Notes: generated by a model not told the origin, from the sequence alone. Numbered from the stretch's first letter, positions 1 to 13,702 are shown. The stretch is 64,000 nucleotides of DNA from Patella vulgata (GCF_932274485.2 NC_065884.2:23545622-23609621), one strand, 5' to 3'. Numbers and translations are program-made.

Positions 1-2165
1 CAAATGGCATATTTGATTATTATTCTGCTGAGAACTGAAGAATTCTGCCAGGCCTCCTTTGTCATGAAAAAAGGGTTTTGGCACACATTAAATTGAAAAT
101 GTATTAAAGTTGTTTTTTTCTTGTACAAGATCAAGTTAAATACAACGAAAGAAAGAATTTTTTTTTTAAACAACATAGTAGAGATTGATTCATGAGTATA
201 TCTCTGAAGGAAAAAAAAAACAGGTGAGAAAGTTGACGATTTGCACGAAACAGTTATTTTCAATAAAATGCATTGTATGTGTGCACAGTTGACTTCAAAG
301 GCGGGATTATCGGGTAATTCAAAGGAAATTTTGCCAAAACCTACATCATACTCCCAAGTCTGTGAAACATTTGATATTTTGAACTTTTAAGACTAAAAAT
401 AAAAATCTTTGAAATCTAATCAGTAAGCTAAATCAGATCAATAATTTTCCTGGTATAAAAAATCTCCCTCCTTACTACATTCATGGCATCCTTGCCAAAT
501 TAGATTAATAATTAGATCAAAATTTAATGTGCTGTTTCTAAAGGCTATATTCATGTCATCCTTGAGAAAATTTATGATTTTCTTGTAGCACATAGTCGAT
601 CATAAATCAAACCAGTATGATACAATGCATGGAAAATATTCCTGGATGTCTTTCCTTATTGTTAGTTTGTTTATTTATTGAATGAAGCCTGTATCACTAT
701 AGCCCTGTAGGTTTGTCTTATATAACTGTTTATATGTAGTGAGGTCCTCCTGCACTTACTATTAACAAGCAGAGAAAAATACATGTATTGTAAACAACAA
801 AATAGCAAATGTTTGATCGAGATATAAATAGCAGTTTACCATGCACCACAGTTGTTGTTTTGGCACAGATTTAAAGGACAGATTCCAATTCCTAGTGTTG
901 ACATTATCTAAACCATTGTTTATATGTTCTCACCTTCCCCTACATTCTTATACCAGTACAAATTCCTAGGAAATCACTTACATAAAATGACTAACAAATT
1001 TCTCTGTATAGCCAATGTAAAAGTAGGGTAAAACAGAATTGGAAGTGTAATCAAACTATTCATTTGGATAACTTTAACTAAATTAATTTATATTCATTGT
1101 AATCAGCTATAAATCCATATTTTAAAGAATGGTACAATGTAGCTAGGAACATTTTGACAAATACAACGTCTCTAGTGTCAATTTGGCGTCTACGGGAACT
1201 CAAGATCATGTTGAAAAAGATCCAGAAACTGAGAGAAACACTTACGCGAAAATCAACATATTGCAATGTTGTGTGTGTGTACTGAGGATATTTTTTGCAA
1301 CAGTGGTTACAGATCAATCCACCAGCCAGGGGACATATCGGCCAAATAACCGACCCTAAGGTCGTGGAAGCCCACATCATACCCAACACCGCCAAAAGGC
1401 CCAGTATTCGGATTGAATTTGCAGCATCACACCTGATAGCTACACCCCTGTTTATGGTCTGGTTTCGACACTGGCTTTGGGATCAGATCGGCAGTCAAAC
1501 CATATAAAATGGCACAATGACACCCAGGATCAGACTAATCACCATGTCACTCCAACAATTCAATTCAGGCCATTGTATCATGTTTATGTTGGATTGGTTT
1601 TTCAATGGAATTCAATTTTATAATGGTCCAAATTTTGTGGTTTTCAAGGCGTTTACATTTATTTTTTTTGATGAGAGTGATCTATATAAATAGATTCTGA
1701 ACATGTAGACAAAAAACTACTTTGTAATTACATAACAGAAGAAAATACTACAAGTTAACCACAGAATTTACAATCCTACATCTAATACACACATAAACAT
1801 AGACAGATGTGGTGACAGTTTCAAAACAACTGAATTAACATATACATATAAAATGCATTAAAAAAATGTGCCACATTTGTTTATTTACTGTGTTTTAGTG
1901 TGTATATACATATATATAGGTAGTACTGTAGAAGTAGAGTGTATATCTATCTATAAATAACCCATCAGTTGAAGGACTAGATAGAGTAAAGATGTTGTAC
2001 GGATGTTATAGTATGAGTCATACTAAATACTCTATCTATAGTTAACATGACAACATACAATCACCCTATTTGGTTTACTATTAACTATAAGCTTCACACT
2101 TAAACATCATTACTCTACATAATGTTTACTAGTTCAACAACTACATGTCCCCTCAAAACACAGGT

Positions 2166-2452
2166 GTCTTTCCTTCTCAAAATAAACATCCAAACTTTCT
2201 TTTAGATGAGCTACATGCAGTTCATGTATACTGGTACATGAAATTCAATGTTTAAGAAATATGAGAGAAACTTATGTTTAACTTCCACTCAAAATCAGTC
2301 GGTCATTTTGGGACTTAATTATGTCTTTCCTTCTAAAAAAATAAACATCAAAACTTTGTTTTCAATGAACTACGTATATAGGAATGTTTAAGAAATACTT
2401 GGGTTTAACATCCACTCAACACCAGTAGGTCATTTTGGGACTAGCATAATAG
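2166..2452 (-). repeat. Tandem duplication carrying two SINE B tail relics
   Basis: CTTTCCTTCTCAAAATAAAC at 2168 and CTTTCCTTCTAAAAAAATAA at 2324 start two similar units of about 155 and 130 bp. Each ends in a diverged family B 3' end (TTTAACTTCCACTC...GGTCATTTTGGGACT). Confidence 0.6.
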
Positions 2453-2950
2453 ACCACTACTTGTAATTTTTACTAAATTCAAATACTAGTGGGAGGTATT
2501 CAGAGAATCAAGACAAAAGCTCTTCAATTTCTATGATGGAACTGTTGGATCTAACACATAGCTAACAGCTTACACAAAAGACATACCAATGATTGGCAGG
2601 ACAATTCAGTCAAATATTGTTCCACAAAAACCACTCCCTTGCTTTAGAAATCCTTTGATTCATACACATCTAATTCATTGTAAGAAATAAAACAAAAGGT
2701 TTGTTGATTTTGTTCTTCATTTGAATATATTTTGAGCACTAATCATTGGGTTTTTGGATAAATTTTTATCAAAAATTCCATTTTCAACATTCAATAAAAT
2801 AAATAAAATGGAATCTAGCCACAATAAGATTTAATTATAATGGTAGGTCGATTGAAATAGCATGATGGTAGACGATTGTTTTTACACCAGCATAGCCATT
2901 ATCAGCTTAATGAAACAAAATAAATATAAATGGTTATTTTTATCTGTCCA

Positions 2951-3575
2951 TTAAAGATACATTCCCGGGTACAAACTGGGTGATTTGATGATATATTTGG
3001 ACTAAAAAAACATATTCAAACTAATTAATTTATCATAATTTTGCTTCAAATCCTTCTCAAAACATTGCATTTGTCAGGGAATGCCCGGTTATAAAAAAAA
3101 TTGATCAAAAGAGGTTGTGTTTTTGTCACGTGACACAACGGGTGCGAAGTTGGAGGAGAATTCATTGCATACAAAAGATGATGTTGCCTTAATCGCTGAC
3201 TATTTATTACAAATATCGAAGCCTAATTAAATTCTCAGACTACCCACTGCCCGCGTCTTTTTCCTTGATTTTAATCTCAGAAAGTGTTCTACGTCTAACT
3301 CTTCATAAAGTTTATCAACATGTACCTCAAGTGCTCCATCTCCGCATGCAACCTTTGACGTCACGCGTGCAGACACTCCTAATTGTCGGGCTGTCGATTA
3401 GGAAAACCCATACATTTTTGTCCTGTATGCGCTCCATGAGTGTTTTTCAGGGAATATAGTTTTTTTCTAGTAAGATTGGATATTTCTACTTTCCATATAT
3501 ACCAAAATTGCCATACTTTTATTGGAAATAACCACCCGATAAATAATAAATACTTTTCTGGGAATGTAGCTTTAA
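2951..3575. mobile_element. MITE, TTAA-ended, TIR TTAAAG(A/C)TACATTCCC
   Basis: The left end TTAAAGATACATTCCCGG (2951) and right end CTGGGAATGTAGCTTTAA (to 3575) are inverted copies, each carrying TTAA at its edge. No transposase is encoded; small ORFs inside are chance. It lies in the paxillin intron to the left of exon 4. Confidence 0.65.
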
Positions 3576-5382
3576 AAAAAATAACAAATTATCAAAAAAG
3601 TAAAAAAGCAAATAATTTGTCAAATATCAGGTCATTCAAAATTGGAATTTGGGGAAAATCAAAAGTCATTGAACTGTCCTGGCAATAATTATAATGAACT
3701 TATAGAGTGCCTGCATTCCAGTAAACATTATGGGTAATCTAAGCTTGATGCCTAATTAAACACCTCCCATCATCATCTCACATAATTTAAGAGACAAAAC
3801 CAAAATTGTCAGAATATTTTTATCACTCTTGAAGTTAACTTATTTTTTTCATCTGAAATTAAAACCCTAGATTAGATGAGTCAGCTGTATCTTTGAAATG
3901 GTTGCTATGACAACTGATTATCTTGAGGTATATTTTTTGGTTAGAATTGAGAAAAGAGAAGTTTGTTAGATTCTAAAAGAAACTGTTTCTATCATTTAAG
4001 TGTCAAAAAATCCAAATACCCAATTACTATTTATGCTTATAACTCATTTTTATCACTGAGTTTGATTTATTAGCTCTGTTCTAAACTATAGGTAATTCAA
4101 GTGATGTTCTTTCACTATTAAAGAAAAATGGTATATTCTAAAAGCACTGTAGCAAAATTTTAACATCCAAACTCCAAATAAATAACTCGCGTATAGATCT
4201 TGACCCAACCACCCACTTGCCCATCCACCCTGATGGAATAAGAAATTGTTGATATATTTCAGTTCATGGTTCAACATTTAAAATTTAATTTATCATTTTC
4301 TATCTGCGGTGTCTCTACCTACCCATCCAGTTACGTGAATTGTTAGCTTGGACACAAGTGTTGAAATTTTGCAATGGAACCTAAATAAGAATACATGTAT
4401 TTATAATACTATGTGAAGTTTAAATCTTGCTATCTTCCATGTACATGAATTGAAATGTTTTAAATAGAACTTGTAACTAGGACAATGGAAAATGAGAATG
4501 TTGTGGATGAAGAGGGTGAGAAGTATTCCAATAAAATATTAAAGTATATAAAAGGAATGACTGAATTTTTATATCGCTAAATTACCATACTCTATGGAAG
4601 ATTGTTCCGTTGATTTGTTCAACAGGTGACACATTGGAATACAAGAAATGAATATTTCAATAAGTGTATCGACCCAGGCTTGTATTTCAGTCATAAAAAA
4701 ACCTTATAATTAATGAAATATAAATGTCTAATTGGATAATGTTTAAATACTGCTGTATTTTTAAAAAAATTATCTTGCTGATAGGGGAGGAACATATTAC
4801 ATCAAAAGCGAAGTAAGTCTGGGTAGTGATAATTGAGCATTCTCAGGGTATTTCTACTTCTGACTGAAAGATAACTAGTACCCATTTTTTTTCCTATTTT
4901 GACTGCATTTTGGTGCAAGCAGTGCATTGAAATGAAATCAATGACTTATATTTTTTCTTATGTTAGCTATGAAAAGTACATTTTCTTTGATCAAATTACA
5001 AGAAAAGCTCTGCAGAATAATGCCAGATGTTAACATGCATGAACAGCCATGCACACACATACAATAACAAGAATCAGGTAAATACATCAGTGTTATGTCA
5101 AAGTCATTACAACACATAATGAAGATGTAATGGCTTCTTCATCTGTTCTTAAAAAATGACCTGGGTACTTTTTTAATGACCTAACAAAATCTTTATCATA
5201 AAATCATTCTTGTGCAAGAATCGTTGATCGTTCTCACAATCTGTAGCTAGAACAATTTACACTAGGTTAAAACAAACTACCCAATAGCTCATTTCAGAGT
5301 TGACATACATGTACAATTTTATTTCAATATGTGCTTTAGCAGGGGGGAGGAATTGAAGGGTCACAGACTCTCCACAAAGTTG

Positions 5383-5500
5383 TACTGGTGACCCTACTCC
5401 TCGTCACGGACAAGCTTGGGATCAAAACCATGGCACTTGACTAAATGATAGACCTTATGATCTGAAGGGTGCACATTATAGGCCACCCAACCACCCCCAG
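5383..5500 (-). repeat. SINE family B head fragment
   Basis: GGTGACCCTACTCCTCGTCA to ACCCAACCACCCCC, matching the tRNA-like head and adjacent block of family B. It lies 155 bp from paxillin exon 4. Confidence 0.65.
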
Positions 5501-5654
5501 CCCATAATGCTTGTTATACAGATCATCTTATTATATTTTATTCAGTCATTTGAAAACTATCTATGTTTTCATTACAAGGTGTTTATTTTCAAGAGGGCGT
5601 TATTGAAAAACACGAAAGGTATATCTACTGGGAAACGTGTAAATAAACACTTAC

Positions 5655-5793
5655 CTATGTGGTGATTGGTGGGGTACCGAACTATCTAATTCATTCAGTA
5701 AACTTTCTACAGTAGCACGCTCATTAGCACGGACAGGTTTGGGAGCTACATTAGGGGGACCTCTGTTCATTCCATTTACCACTGGACTATTAA
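5655..5793 (-). CDS. PXN: Paxillin coding exon 4 (LD3 motif)
   Basis: The acceptor TTTTGTAG precedes 5793 and the donor GTAAGTG follows 5655. The exon is 139 nt, phase 1 in and phase 2 out. It encodes residues 125-170, with VESLLNELDSSVP at 153-165, matching vertebrate LD3 (VESLLDELESSVP). Upstream is a basic, proline-containing linker (PPNVAPKPVRANER). The exon ends in the middle of a codon, so the next exon must supply one base; it is not in this window. Confidence 0.93.
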
Positions 5794-6066
5794 CTACAAA
5801 ATAGTGAAAATTATTAAAAACATGCAAAAATTCTTGATTTCTTTCCTGTGTACTAGTCTGGAGGTTACTGACTAAAAAAAATTGATGTTTCATTTTACGC
5901 AAATTTTTAAACCAAATTGACAGAACTTTCACTAATTCATTTTAATAAACTTGGTATCAGCCAGTAGGTAAACCCTAAGGAATGCACAATAAACTAACCA
6001 TAACCGCCTTTAGAGTAATGATGCACCATTTGCATCTTTCGTTAAAATATCCAATTTTTAGGCTTA

Positions 6067-6067
6067 A

Positions 6068-6104
<37 letters not shown>

Positions 6105-6346
6105 TGGTTTAACCTCCAGTGATACAAACTGGGTCATTTCAGGACTAACATATGGTTCAATTTTATTTCAATAATTAGATGGCGTGTAGGGGTTTTCAGC
6201 TGTGGGAGAAAACTGGAGGACCCTGAGAAAACCCACGAGGTTGGAGTTTGGGCAAGCAACCCTACTCCTTGTCACATACAACCGGGGAAGCAAAACCACG
6301 CCAGTTGATTCAACACGCACACGCTAACCATTCGGCCATCCAACCC
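6067..6346 (-). repeat. SINE family B, full length
   Basis: (GA)n tail, then TTTAACCTCCAGTGATACAA, CATTTCAGGACTAACATATG, GAGAAAACCCACGAGGTTGG, CCCTACTCCTTGTCAC and head ACCATTCGGCCATCCAACC. Lies in paxillin intron 3. Confidence 0.85.
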
Positions 6347-7020
6347 CCAGTTTGCAAGTGATTACTATGCACTAAAAATGGTAGATCAGGACTTTAAACA
6401 TGTAGATGTATGTTATCTAAAATATGCTCCTTTATTAGAGCTTACATCTTAAATTCTCGGATCTAATTATTCATTTAACTATATAATATGTTTATGCATT
6501 ATTTGTACTCTTAATACAGGGAGAAATATGAGTCAACTTAAATCTTAGAAGTTATATGACCTATCACTTAGGGTTTGTCAAGATCTAACAAAATATTAAT
6601 TATAGCACGCTCATTAACAATTTATTCTACTGTTGTCCTCATTAATGGAATAATGGAAAGCCAATTGATAAAAGACCAATTTGAACATGTCAATTAGCGT
6701 TTGATGGCAGTACTTCTTACAGTTTTATTCTTTTATTTCCTGTTCACTTGAAAACTTTAAGTATCAACGCCTCACATACTCGTGCTTAGATTGGTATCAA
6801 TACTCATTTAATCACATGCTAAGTTAATGCTAACTTTATTTTCAGAATGAAAAGACAATATATTCCCATTAACTTTGTTACATGGTTTGTATTTATATTT
6901 CTACATACGTACACCCTAATAAAGTGGTTCACAGCTGACATGACGTCATCATTACTAGGAAAATGACGACTGGCTAGTTCATATTTTATTCTTGGAAATA
7001 CATGTAGATCTCATCCATGG

Positions 7021-7500
7021 TTACAATTCAGGCCAAAACATACCAGGATCTGCTTCAAAACGACGCAGATTGTTACAGGACGTCAGGAATCTGACACATT
7101 TCTGATTTACAGTCAAGAGCTTTGGCATCCATCTTGAAGAAACTTTTGCCATTCCCAACTCGTTGGCGAGAATGTGCTCAACCCTCTCATGACAGATGAC
7201 CACAACACTGGCAATATGTCTAGTGGTCAATCGTTGACCAGCCATCACCATGTCATGCACCCTGGTAAGGTTTTCTTTAATGGTTGCTGTTGATGGCCTT
7301 CCAGGACTCGGGTCATCGTCAAGGCTCTCTCTGTCACGCTTAAGTTCTGCAGACCACTTCTTTACTGTTGAAAAGGGAGGGGTGTCATCCTCTAAAGTGG
7401 AAACCATCAAGGCATGTTTTTGGGTTGGGCTTAGTCCTTTCAGTTGCAGGTACTTGCTGACTGGACTAAAGCCAGTTTTGTCCATTTCTGGTGATTTCAA
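7021..7500 (-). pseudogene. Tc1/mariner (mariner) transposase, N-terminal part only
   Basis: The minus strand encodes 159 residues resembling the DNA-binding half of mariner transposases. A first helix-turn-helix (KGLSPTQKHALMVSTLEDD, FSTVKKWSAELKR) is followed by the linker DDDPSPGRPSTATIKENL. A second helix-turn-helix (LTTRHIASVVVICHERVEHI) follows, then LGMAKVSSRWMPKLLT and FEADP. Family members continue with the VTVDET catalytic block, but here the frame ends eight residues after FEADP, and neither the catalytic DDD domain nor terminal inverted repeats are visible. The piece sits in paxillin intron 3 and is a dead fragment, probably deleted at its 3' end. Confidence 0.88.
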
Positions 7501-7891
7501 TGGGTATGTTCACAAAATGATCTGGTATGAATACAATAATAACACTACAGTTACAGTACTTGTTTGTGGCAAAAGTTTGTTTCAACCCAATTGATCTGTC
7601 CTTTTCAGACTTAGAACTTTTCAGCGAGCACTCATAAAACACAACAAACAGATCTTGATTTCTTAAATTTGGCGTGTGTCTATCTTTATGACTTCCAGGT
7701 TTGCGAGCCACCGTCTTACTCACTGAACCACCGTGGTTCCTGGCTTGATTAACAAAATATTTCTAAAGGGAAATAACAAAATTTAAATTTGAGTATCTGT
7801 AAAATTTCATTCCAGATGCTAGAGCATATGATAGTTCTACATGTATGTCCAGTACGAGTCAAATAAATGAAGGTTTAGAAAAACAATTTAC

Positions 7892-8066
7892 CTGCATTTT
7901 TCTTGTCAACTTCATTCATGAATTGAGCTGAGTTTAAATCTTGTAACAGTTGGTCTAATTCGGAAAGGTTACTACTTAATTCTCCTGACATCTCTGGTTC
8001 TCGTTGTTGTTGTTGATGATTTATACCTCCTTTATTAACATGAAAATTCTGTGCTTCATAGATTGG
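7892..8066 (-). CDS. PXN: Paxillin coding exon 3 (LD2 motif)
   Basis: The acceptor CCCCAG precedes 8066 and the donor GTAAAT follows 7892. The exon is 175 nt, phase 0 in and phase 1 out. It encodes residues 67-124. It begins PIYEAQNF, a single tyrosine in an acidic setting, then a QQQQ run, then LSELDQLLQDLNSAQF at 100-115. The last matches LD2 of vertebrate paxillin (LSELDRLLLELNAVQ), the motif that binds FAK and vinculin. The coding stretch between LD1 and LD2 is much shorter than in vertebrates, so either mollusc paxillin is compact or an alternative exon was missed in intron 2. Confidence 0.93.
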
Positions 8067-9498
8067 CTGGGGAAAAAATAATAAAGAGAACACAATAAAA
8101 ATGGGACTTCACGCAGAGACAGTCTATAAAAATGGCAGCTGAATCTGCTAAATGAGCTCTTTGAAATCTGAACATCTCGAAAATGTTTGTATTTAAGACA
8201 TGGATTTTAATATTTGTCTTAATTTTGCACTCGAAAAGTAACCTAATCAATATTACCGATATCAATCAATTAGACTAGCCATCCAGTCAATGGAAATATC
8301 TATCTCATGATACTGTATTAATTTGATCGGCTCTCTATGGAAAGTTCTATAATAATCAACATCTCTTATTGACCTGACCTCACTATTTAAGCCAGTAAAA
8401 AGAGACTATTACCCTTAGCAACGACTCGTTGGAGGCTAGCCTTCTGTCACTAGTACAAAACCAACCAACGGAAAAATTTGACTTGATCTGGGGTGTAAAT
8501 TTCCCATTGCACAAAAGGTTAAGATAAAGTGAACGAAAACAGAACGAAAATAAAACAAAATGAAGTATCAATAATATTAATAAGGACTGTACATACTCTA
8601 TCCATCAATCTTTAAAGTCACAGTAACGATATCTCTTTGACAAGTCTTGGACAGGTAGTTTCAGGCAAATATTTGGAATTGGTCAAAAATCCCTTTGGCG
8701 CCTGTCATTTCATTGGCACAGATGTCAATTTTTTTTTTCTATATTGATATCGTTAATAAATGTCCGAGTGATGGACGTTTGTCCGTGAAATTTTTTTATT
8801 TCCAAGGCTACACATTCAATTGAATTTTGAAGTTACAATAAGTTAAATCTAATCTAAGGTCAAGCTTATAAACTTTAATATAAATTTATAAGTGAAGCTG
8901 GTTTATATTGTATATGTTCAGTCACACCGGGATATATAACAGTTATTTCCTGTTTATATTACATTTGTAAGTACTGTTACATTTATGTCTCTAAGCCTAC
9001 TATTATCCATGTAGTTGTAACCTAAAATTGATTATATTAAAACTGTTTTGAGGTCAGGTTAGGTATTTGTGCTGGTTAATATCTACAGTTTTATTGTGTA
9101 CCAAGATTATCCCCTTAATATTTACCATTGTAGTCAAGAAATGGCAAATACAACTAAGGATGGTGAAAGATGCCAGTGATCTGAATATTAGCACTTAAAC
9201 CACCACAAACCACCCTATCATGGGCCTAGCTGTGTCACCCAGTAAACTAGTAAATGGTCCTATAATTTGGAAAGCTGTTTACATATTTCAGGCGGTATGA
9301 GATTGTCTACAGAACAGCAGTTTGTGACTATGTTTGGACGTTCTCTTCAAGAAACTGTGGTTGTCAATATCTACCAATCAATCAGTATCTACATACACTG
9401 ATTTTTTTCTTCAAGATTCTTTGAAGACAAAAAAATTTTCCAATTTAGCACTAGAGAAATTATCATTAACACATCTAAACCTAAAGAAAGAATCTTAC

Positions 9499-9683
9499 CT
9501 CATTTGATCTAGATGGGAGAGAATCTAGAACTTCATGTGATGGAGGTGGTGGAAGAGGTGGTGTAGAACCACGTGAATCTTGTGAAGATGAGCTAGCTCT
9601 AGAGTTTATAACAGTGACTGGTTGACTTTGTTGAGGTTGTGATAAATGAGCTGTTGTTGATTGTAAATCAGCTAATAGTGCAT
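9499..9683 (-). CDS. PXN: Paxillin coding exon 2 (LD1 motif, proline-rich)
   Basis: The acceptor is TTTTCAG just before 9683 and the donor GTAAGA follows 9499. The exon is 185 nt, entering in phase 1 and leaving in phase 0. It encodes residues 5-66. The LD1 core (LDALLADLQST) is followed by an S/Q-rich stretch and a proline run, PPLPPPP, then SHEVLDSLPSRSNE. The vertebrate protein has a PPPVPPPP run at a similar place, so this is a likely SH3-ligand segment (inference). No YxxP motif is visible in this exon, unlike the vertebrate Y31 region, though some tyrosines may lie in exons not seen here. Confidence 0.93.
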
Positions 9684-10204
9684 CTGAAAAACACACAATA
9701 AAACATACATGAGAATGAGATTTTTGAGATATTATAATCAAGCCTGCAAATAATACACCTGTCACTGACAATGTCAGGCTTTGTCAGAAACTATTCCTTT
9801 GGTACCTGTCATTTTGTTCAGCACAGATTTGTCTATTTTTATGATATTTTCAATACATGTAGATGTCCAACACAAAGTTAACAATGTCAGGTTCAACTTC
9901 AGGTGTCACTAAAATCATTATTTCGAGACCAGATAGTAATTAAAATCTCTTCAAAATCTGATGAACTTCCCTTCTCAATCTTATTGACCGATTTTATAAT
10001 TGCTCATTTTGTTTTTCTATTTTATTCAGGTGTTTTGATGACAGACAAGATCTAATTTTAGTCTTGGGAAGAAACCAAACTTTGCTACATACATTTTTTC
10101 TTTGGCTTAAACTTTTGCCCATAACAAAATTGTACTAATATTTCACATTTTACTAGATTTTACATCAATAAGCTTATCCATTAAAATGGGATTGAACACC
10201 TTTC

Positions 10205-10510
10205 TGCATCAACCAGATTAATAAAGACAGGACCATGCAGAGTACTATGAAACAAATTTTATCCCCAAATCGCGGTATTTCTTCCTAATCTTTATTGAAT
10301 TCCAACTGACAATAGATCTTTTACTTGCACACAGACGAGTAAAGGGACAGACTAAATTTTTCTGTTCCATAGAAATTCCTGAAAAACTTCCTTAGCCACC
10401 ACTGGGATGAACCCCGGGATCTCCTGGTTAGTGAGCTTACACCACACTCACCACTGAGCATGCACCACACTCACAACTGAGCATGCACCACACTCACAAC
10501 TGAGCTAATA
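10205..10510 (-). repeat. SINE family A, old copy with expanded head
   Basis: Diverged minus-orientation copy: TAATAAAGACAGG, GAATTCCAACTGACAA, GATCTTTTACTTGCAC and CCGGGATCTCCTGGTTAGTGAG. The head end is a three-fold 23-bp repeat, (ACCACACTCACAACTGAGCATGC), at 10438-10506. Confidence 0.65.
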
Positions 10511-13204
10511 TGGTGACTCTTGAAACAAGATAAGTAAACTCGTAATGATCATCTGTACATATATGTACGTCATTTCTAATATCAAAAAATTCCTGAATTA
10601 GTTAATATGAATGGGATTCCAGTTGACTCATGAATTTATTTTAAATCTAAATATATCATATAAAAAAATCACATTTAAATAGACTGACAAGATGAATAGG
10701 AAAACTATATTTTAAACTAACAAATCTTCCTCTCTTATCACAGTCCAGTCATGTTTATCTAATTGAAGTATCACATAATTCACATACTTACTTTTATTAT
10801 GATACATGAATGCTACATAAATATTAAAGAGGCATATTGGTGAGATTCCACTGTTTTTATATAGAGCAGAACCATAGGTGAAAATAGGGTATTATTTTGA
10901 TTAATATTATATTATAATAAGTTTTTAAAAGTTATATATTATTAGGCCTGTATCTGCAAATTATGTAGGCTAATGCCGCTAAACAGAGAGGTGACAGCAA
11001 TATCACTTCTCAGTTTCTTAATCTTAGCTAGAAATATGTATAAACTTTTATCCAACACTAATGATAATTCAATTAGTCCATTGTTTTGTGCATTATATGC
11101 CAACATATTATGTACATATTCTTACAAAGCAAGTATGGTTGTAAGTGTGTAACAGCTAGCCTACTACCTGTACACCTGTGACCTATGACAAGATTGGAAT
11201 TCCCCTTTAAACCTTTTGACAAGGTCACACAATAGACTTGTTTACAATAAATACTATTACTAGATCCAGAGTAGGTACATGTATTTAACCACTTCAATGA
11301 TTTTTATTATAAAACATAAAAATGAACAATGATGTCAGTCTAGGATGTTACAAACTTGAAATAAATATTTGTATCACTGTCCGTGTCATGCCACCACCTG
11401 TGACATAAACCATGGAAAATTCATGTTTGTAATAAATGAAGTCAACAAAATTAATATATTACTGGATGTCTAAACCGTAAATACTATAATTAATTACAAA
11501 CCTGGGTATTTTTTATAAGTCTCTGATTGTCATTTGGAGGATATTAAACACCTTACAAGTTACAAACTGTACAGTCCAAAATGGTTCAATTCAGTTTAGT
11601 ATTTTCAAAATGTGTCTACATTCAGCATTCACTGTAGATGATATACATGTACATGTAGCATGTGATCAAAACTAGTCACCTATAAATTTTGTTAGACCTC
11701 TATGTAATCTGACTGAAATCAAGCCAGAAGATTGCTGTTGATATTTTAATTTTGTTTTCTATGCATGACTTTAGACCTCCAGAATAACTTGAAAATTACA
11801 ATATAGTGAAAGTTGAATCTCTAACGGGAATATCAGTCCCAACATGGTTCAAATCCGTTCTGTATTTAAAAAGGTATGAAGAATTGAAAATCCCATCGAC
11901 CTATGCTGCACCCTATCTAACAAGACAACCACCATATTTATTTGCTATGAACCAAATTGATGGGCCTGTTTAATATCTGAGTCTAAAAATTTGCTAGGGT
12001 TGGTATTTTGATTTTGTTTCCTTATTAAATGAATGTTAAATAATCAATCTGAGTACATACATTGTATTACAGAAAAAAATAATTTCTAGTCTAGTTTAAA
12101 GGGATGACACAATCGACTGTGCCGATTTTCTTGTTGTTTTTCTAAATTTAGATTATTCACTCAATTTTTAAAGAAATTGAAAATTTAAATGGAGTAAATT
12201 AGTTCAGTTGCTTTTTCATTATGCATATGGTATGCTAGATTATTAAGAACAGCGAATGGGGAGTTTACATTGGGGGGTGAACTGAGCCAGCAGGAATTCT
12301 GTGCGATAGCCTTTGAATTTACTTTGTTACAGTGTGCACACATTTTTAAAAGTGGGTGAATCTTTTAAGGTCTCTCTTCATGTTTTTGTCAGTTGTTCTG
12401 TATTTGTTATGTATTTATCAGACACACAATAATTTTCTCAATCTTGACAATAGAAACTTCCCATTTATATAGATCATGATTAAAATAACATTGACATGTT
12501 CAATCTTACAAATATTCAAAGATAATATTGCTTTATCAGACTTTTAGTGCATACATACGTACATCCTACTTATTCCAAATTAGCAAACAAGGAACTTCTC
12601 ACACATACAGATAACATAACCAAGTTCAATCTTACAAATATATTCATAAACATGATAATATTAACTATACATACTCTATAAATAAGAAATAACATTTCAA
12701 GATATTTACCAAATTAACAACATCTAAACCTGCAGCGGCTGCACAGCTTCCAATCTCCCACAAATTTGACACTGTTATAGACTTTTACATGTAAACCTCA
12801 ATCTAATCTAGAACTACAGATCTAAACAAGATGGTTCATTAGAGGGGGCCTAACATTTATATTCTGGCAAAAATTCAACCCAACTAACACTTCAGTCTAG
12901 GGTATAAAATCGTGCCAAGTTGATATGTACACTACATGTAGAAAAGCATGCACTTGTTTTGTACATAAATTTCAAGTGACATAACCAGGAACTGTAATTC
13001 TTGTTGTGTTAGTCTCAAACAAACTATAAACCAATGAAACTTGAGGTTTTTTCCTTCTATTGAGGAAATTATTCAGTTATTATATCAGATTTTATAACAT
13101 TTATTCTATAATAAATCAAAATTTACATCAACATGTACATGTTTTAGTCAGGAAAAACATGACAGTTTTTTTTTCCGCACTGCTGTGGGAAAGCAATGGT
13201 ATCC

Positions 13205-13585
13205 AGATAATGTTTAAGGTGAGAGTAGCCAAAATTTTATACTATTGTTTAACTTGCTATAAGGTAGAAGTAGTCATCATAGTAACCAGACAATGTTTAA
13301 ACTGAAGATAAGGTGGGAGATGGGAGTAAATGAAATGAAATGGGGTTTAACATCCTACTCTGACTGCACTAAGAAAGATATTAGTTTAAATTGCAATAAG
13401 GAGGAAGTACATGTAGGCATGGCTCCCGGAAAATGTTTAAATTGCTATAAGTTATAAGGCGGTGAGTAGAATGAAAGTTTAAATTTCTGGAAGGTGAGAG
13501 GCCACTAACAACAATCTTTAATTTGCTATAATGTGGGAGTAACCACAATTTTTAATTTGTAGTAAGGTGGTAGTAACTAAAATAA
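13205..13585 (+). repeat. Degenerate minisatellite in paxillin intron 1
   Basis: Irregular repeats of roughly 45-70 bp with consensus near TTTAAATTGCTATAAGGTGG plus GAGTAACCA. A family A SINE tail (GAAATGAAATGGGGTTTAAC) lies inside at 13328-13370. Confidence 0.6.
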
Positions 13586-13702
13586 AGATACCCAAACTTA
13601 AATTAAAATGGTCAAATATGTGTTTGGCATTGCACAAAGCTTCAAATAGTACACTGCATGTAATCTGCTAATTATGGAGATGGAAGTCTCTCTTTGAATG
13701 AA

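Noticed and set aside
1078-1507. Opposing frames of 105 and 70 codons
   Set aside because: They overlap on opposite strands with no recognisable motif. I checked the minus one for LIM-type Cys/His spacing as a possible paxillin exon and found none.
3126-3135. GTCACGTGAC palindrome (E-box)
   Set aside because: Inside a MITE; one 10-bp dyad is not informative.
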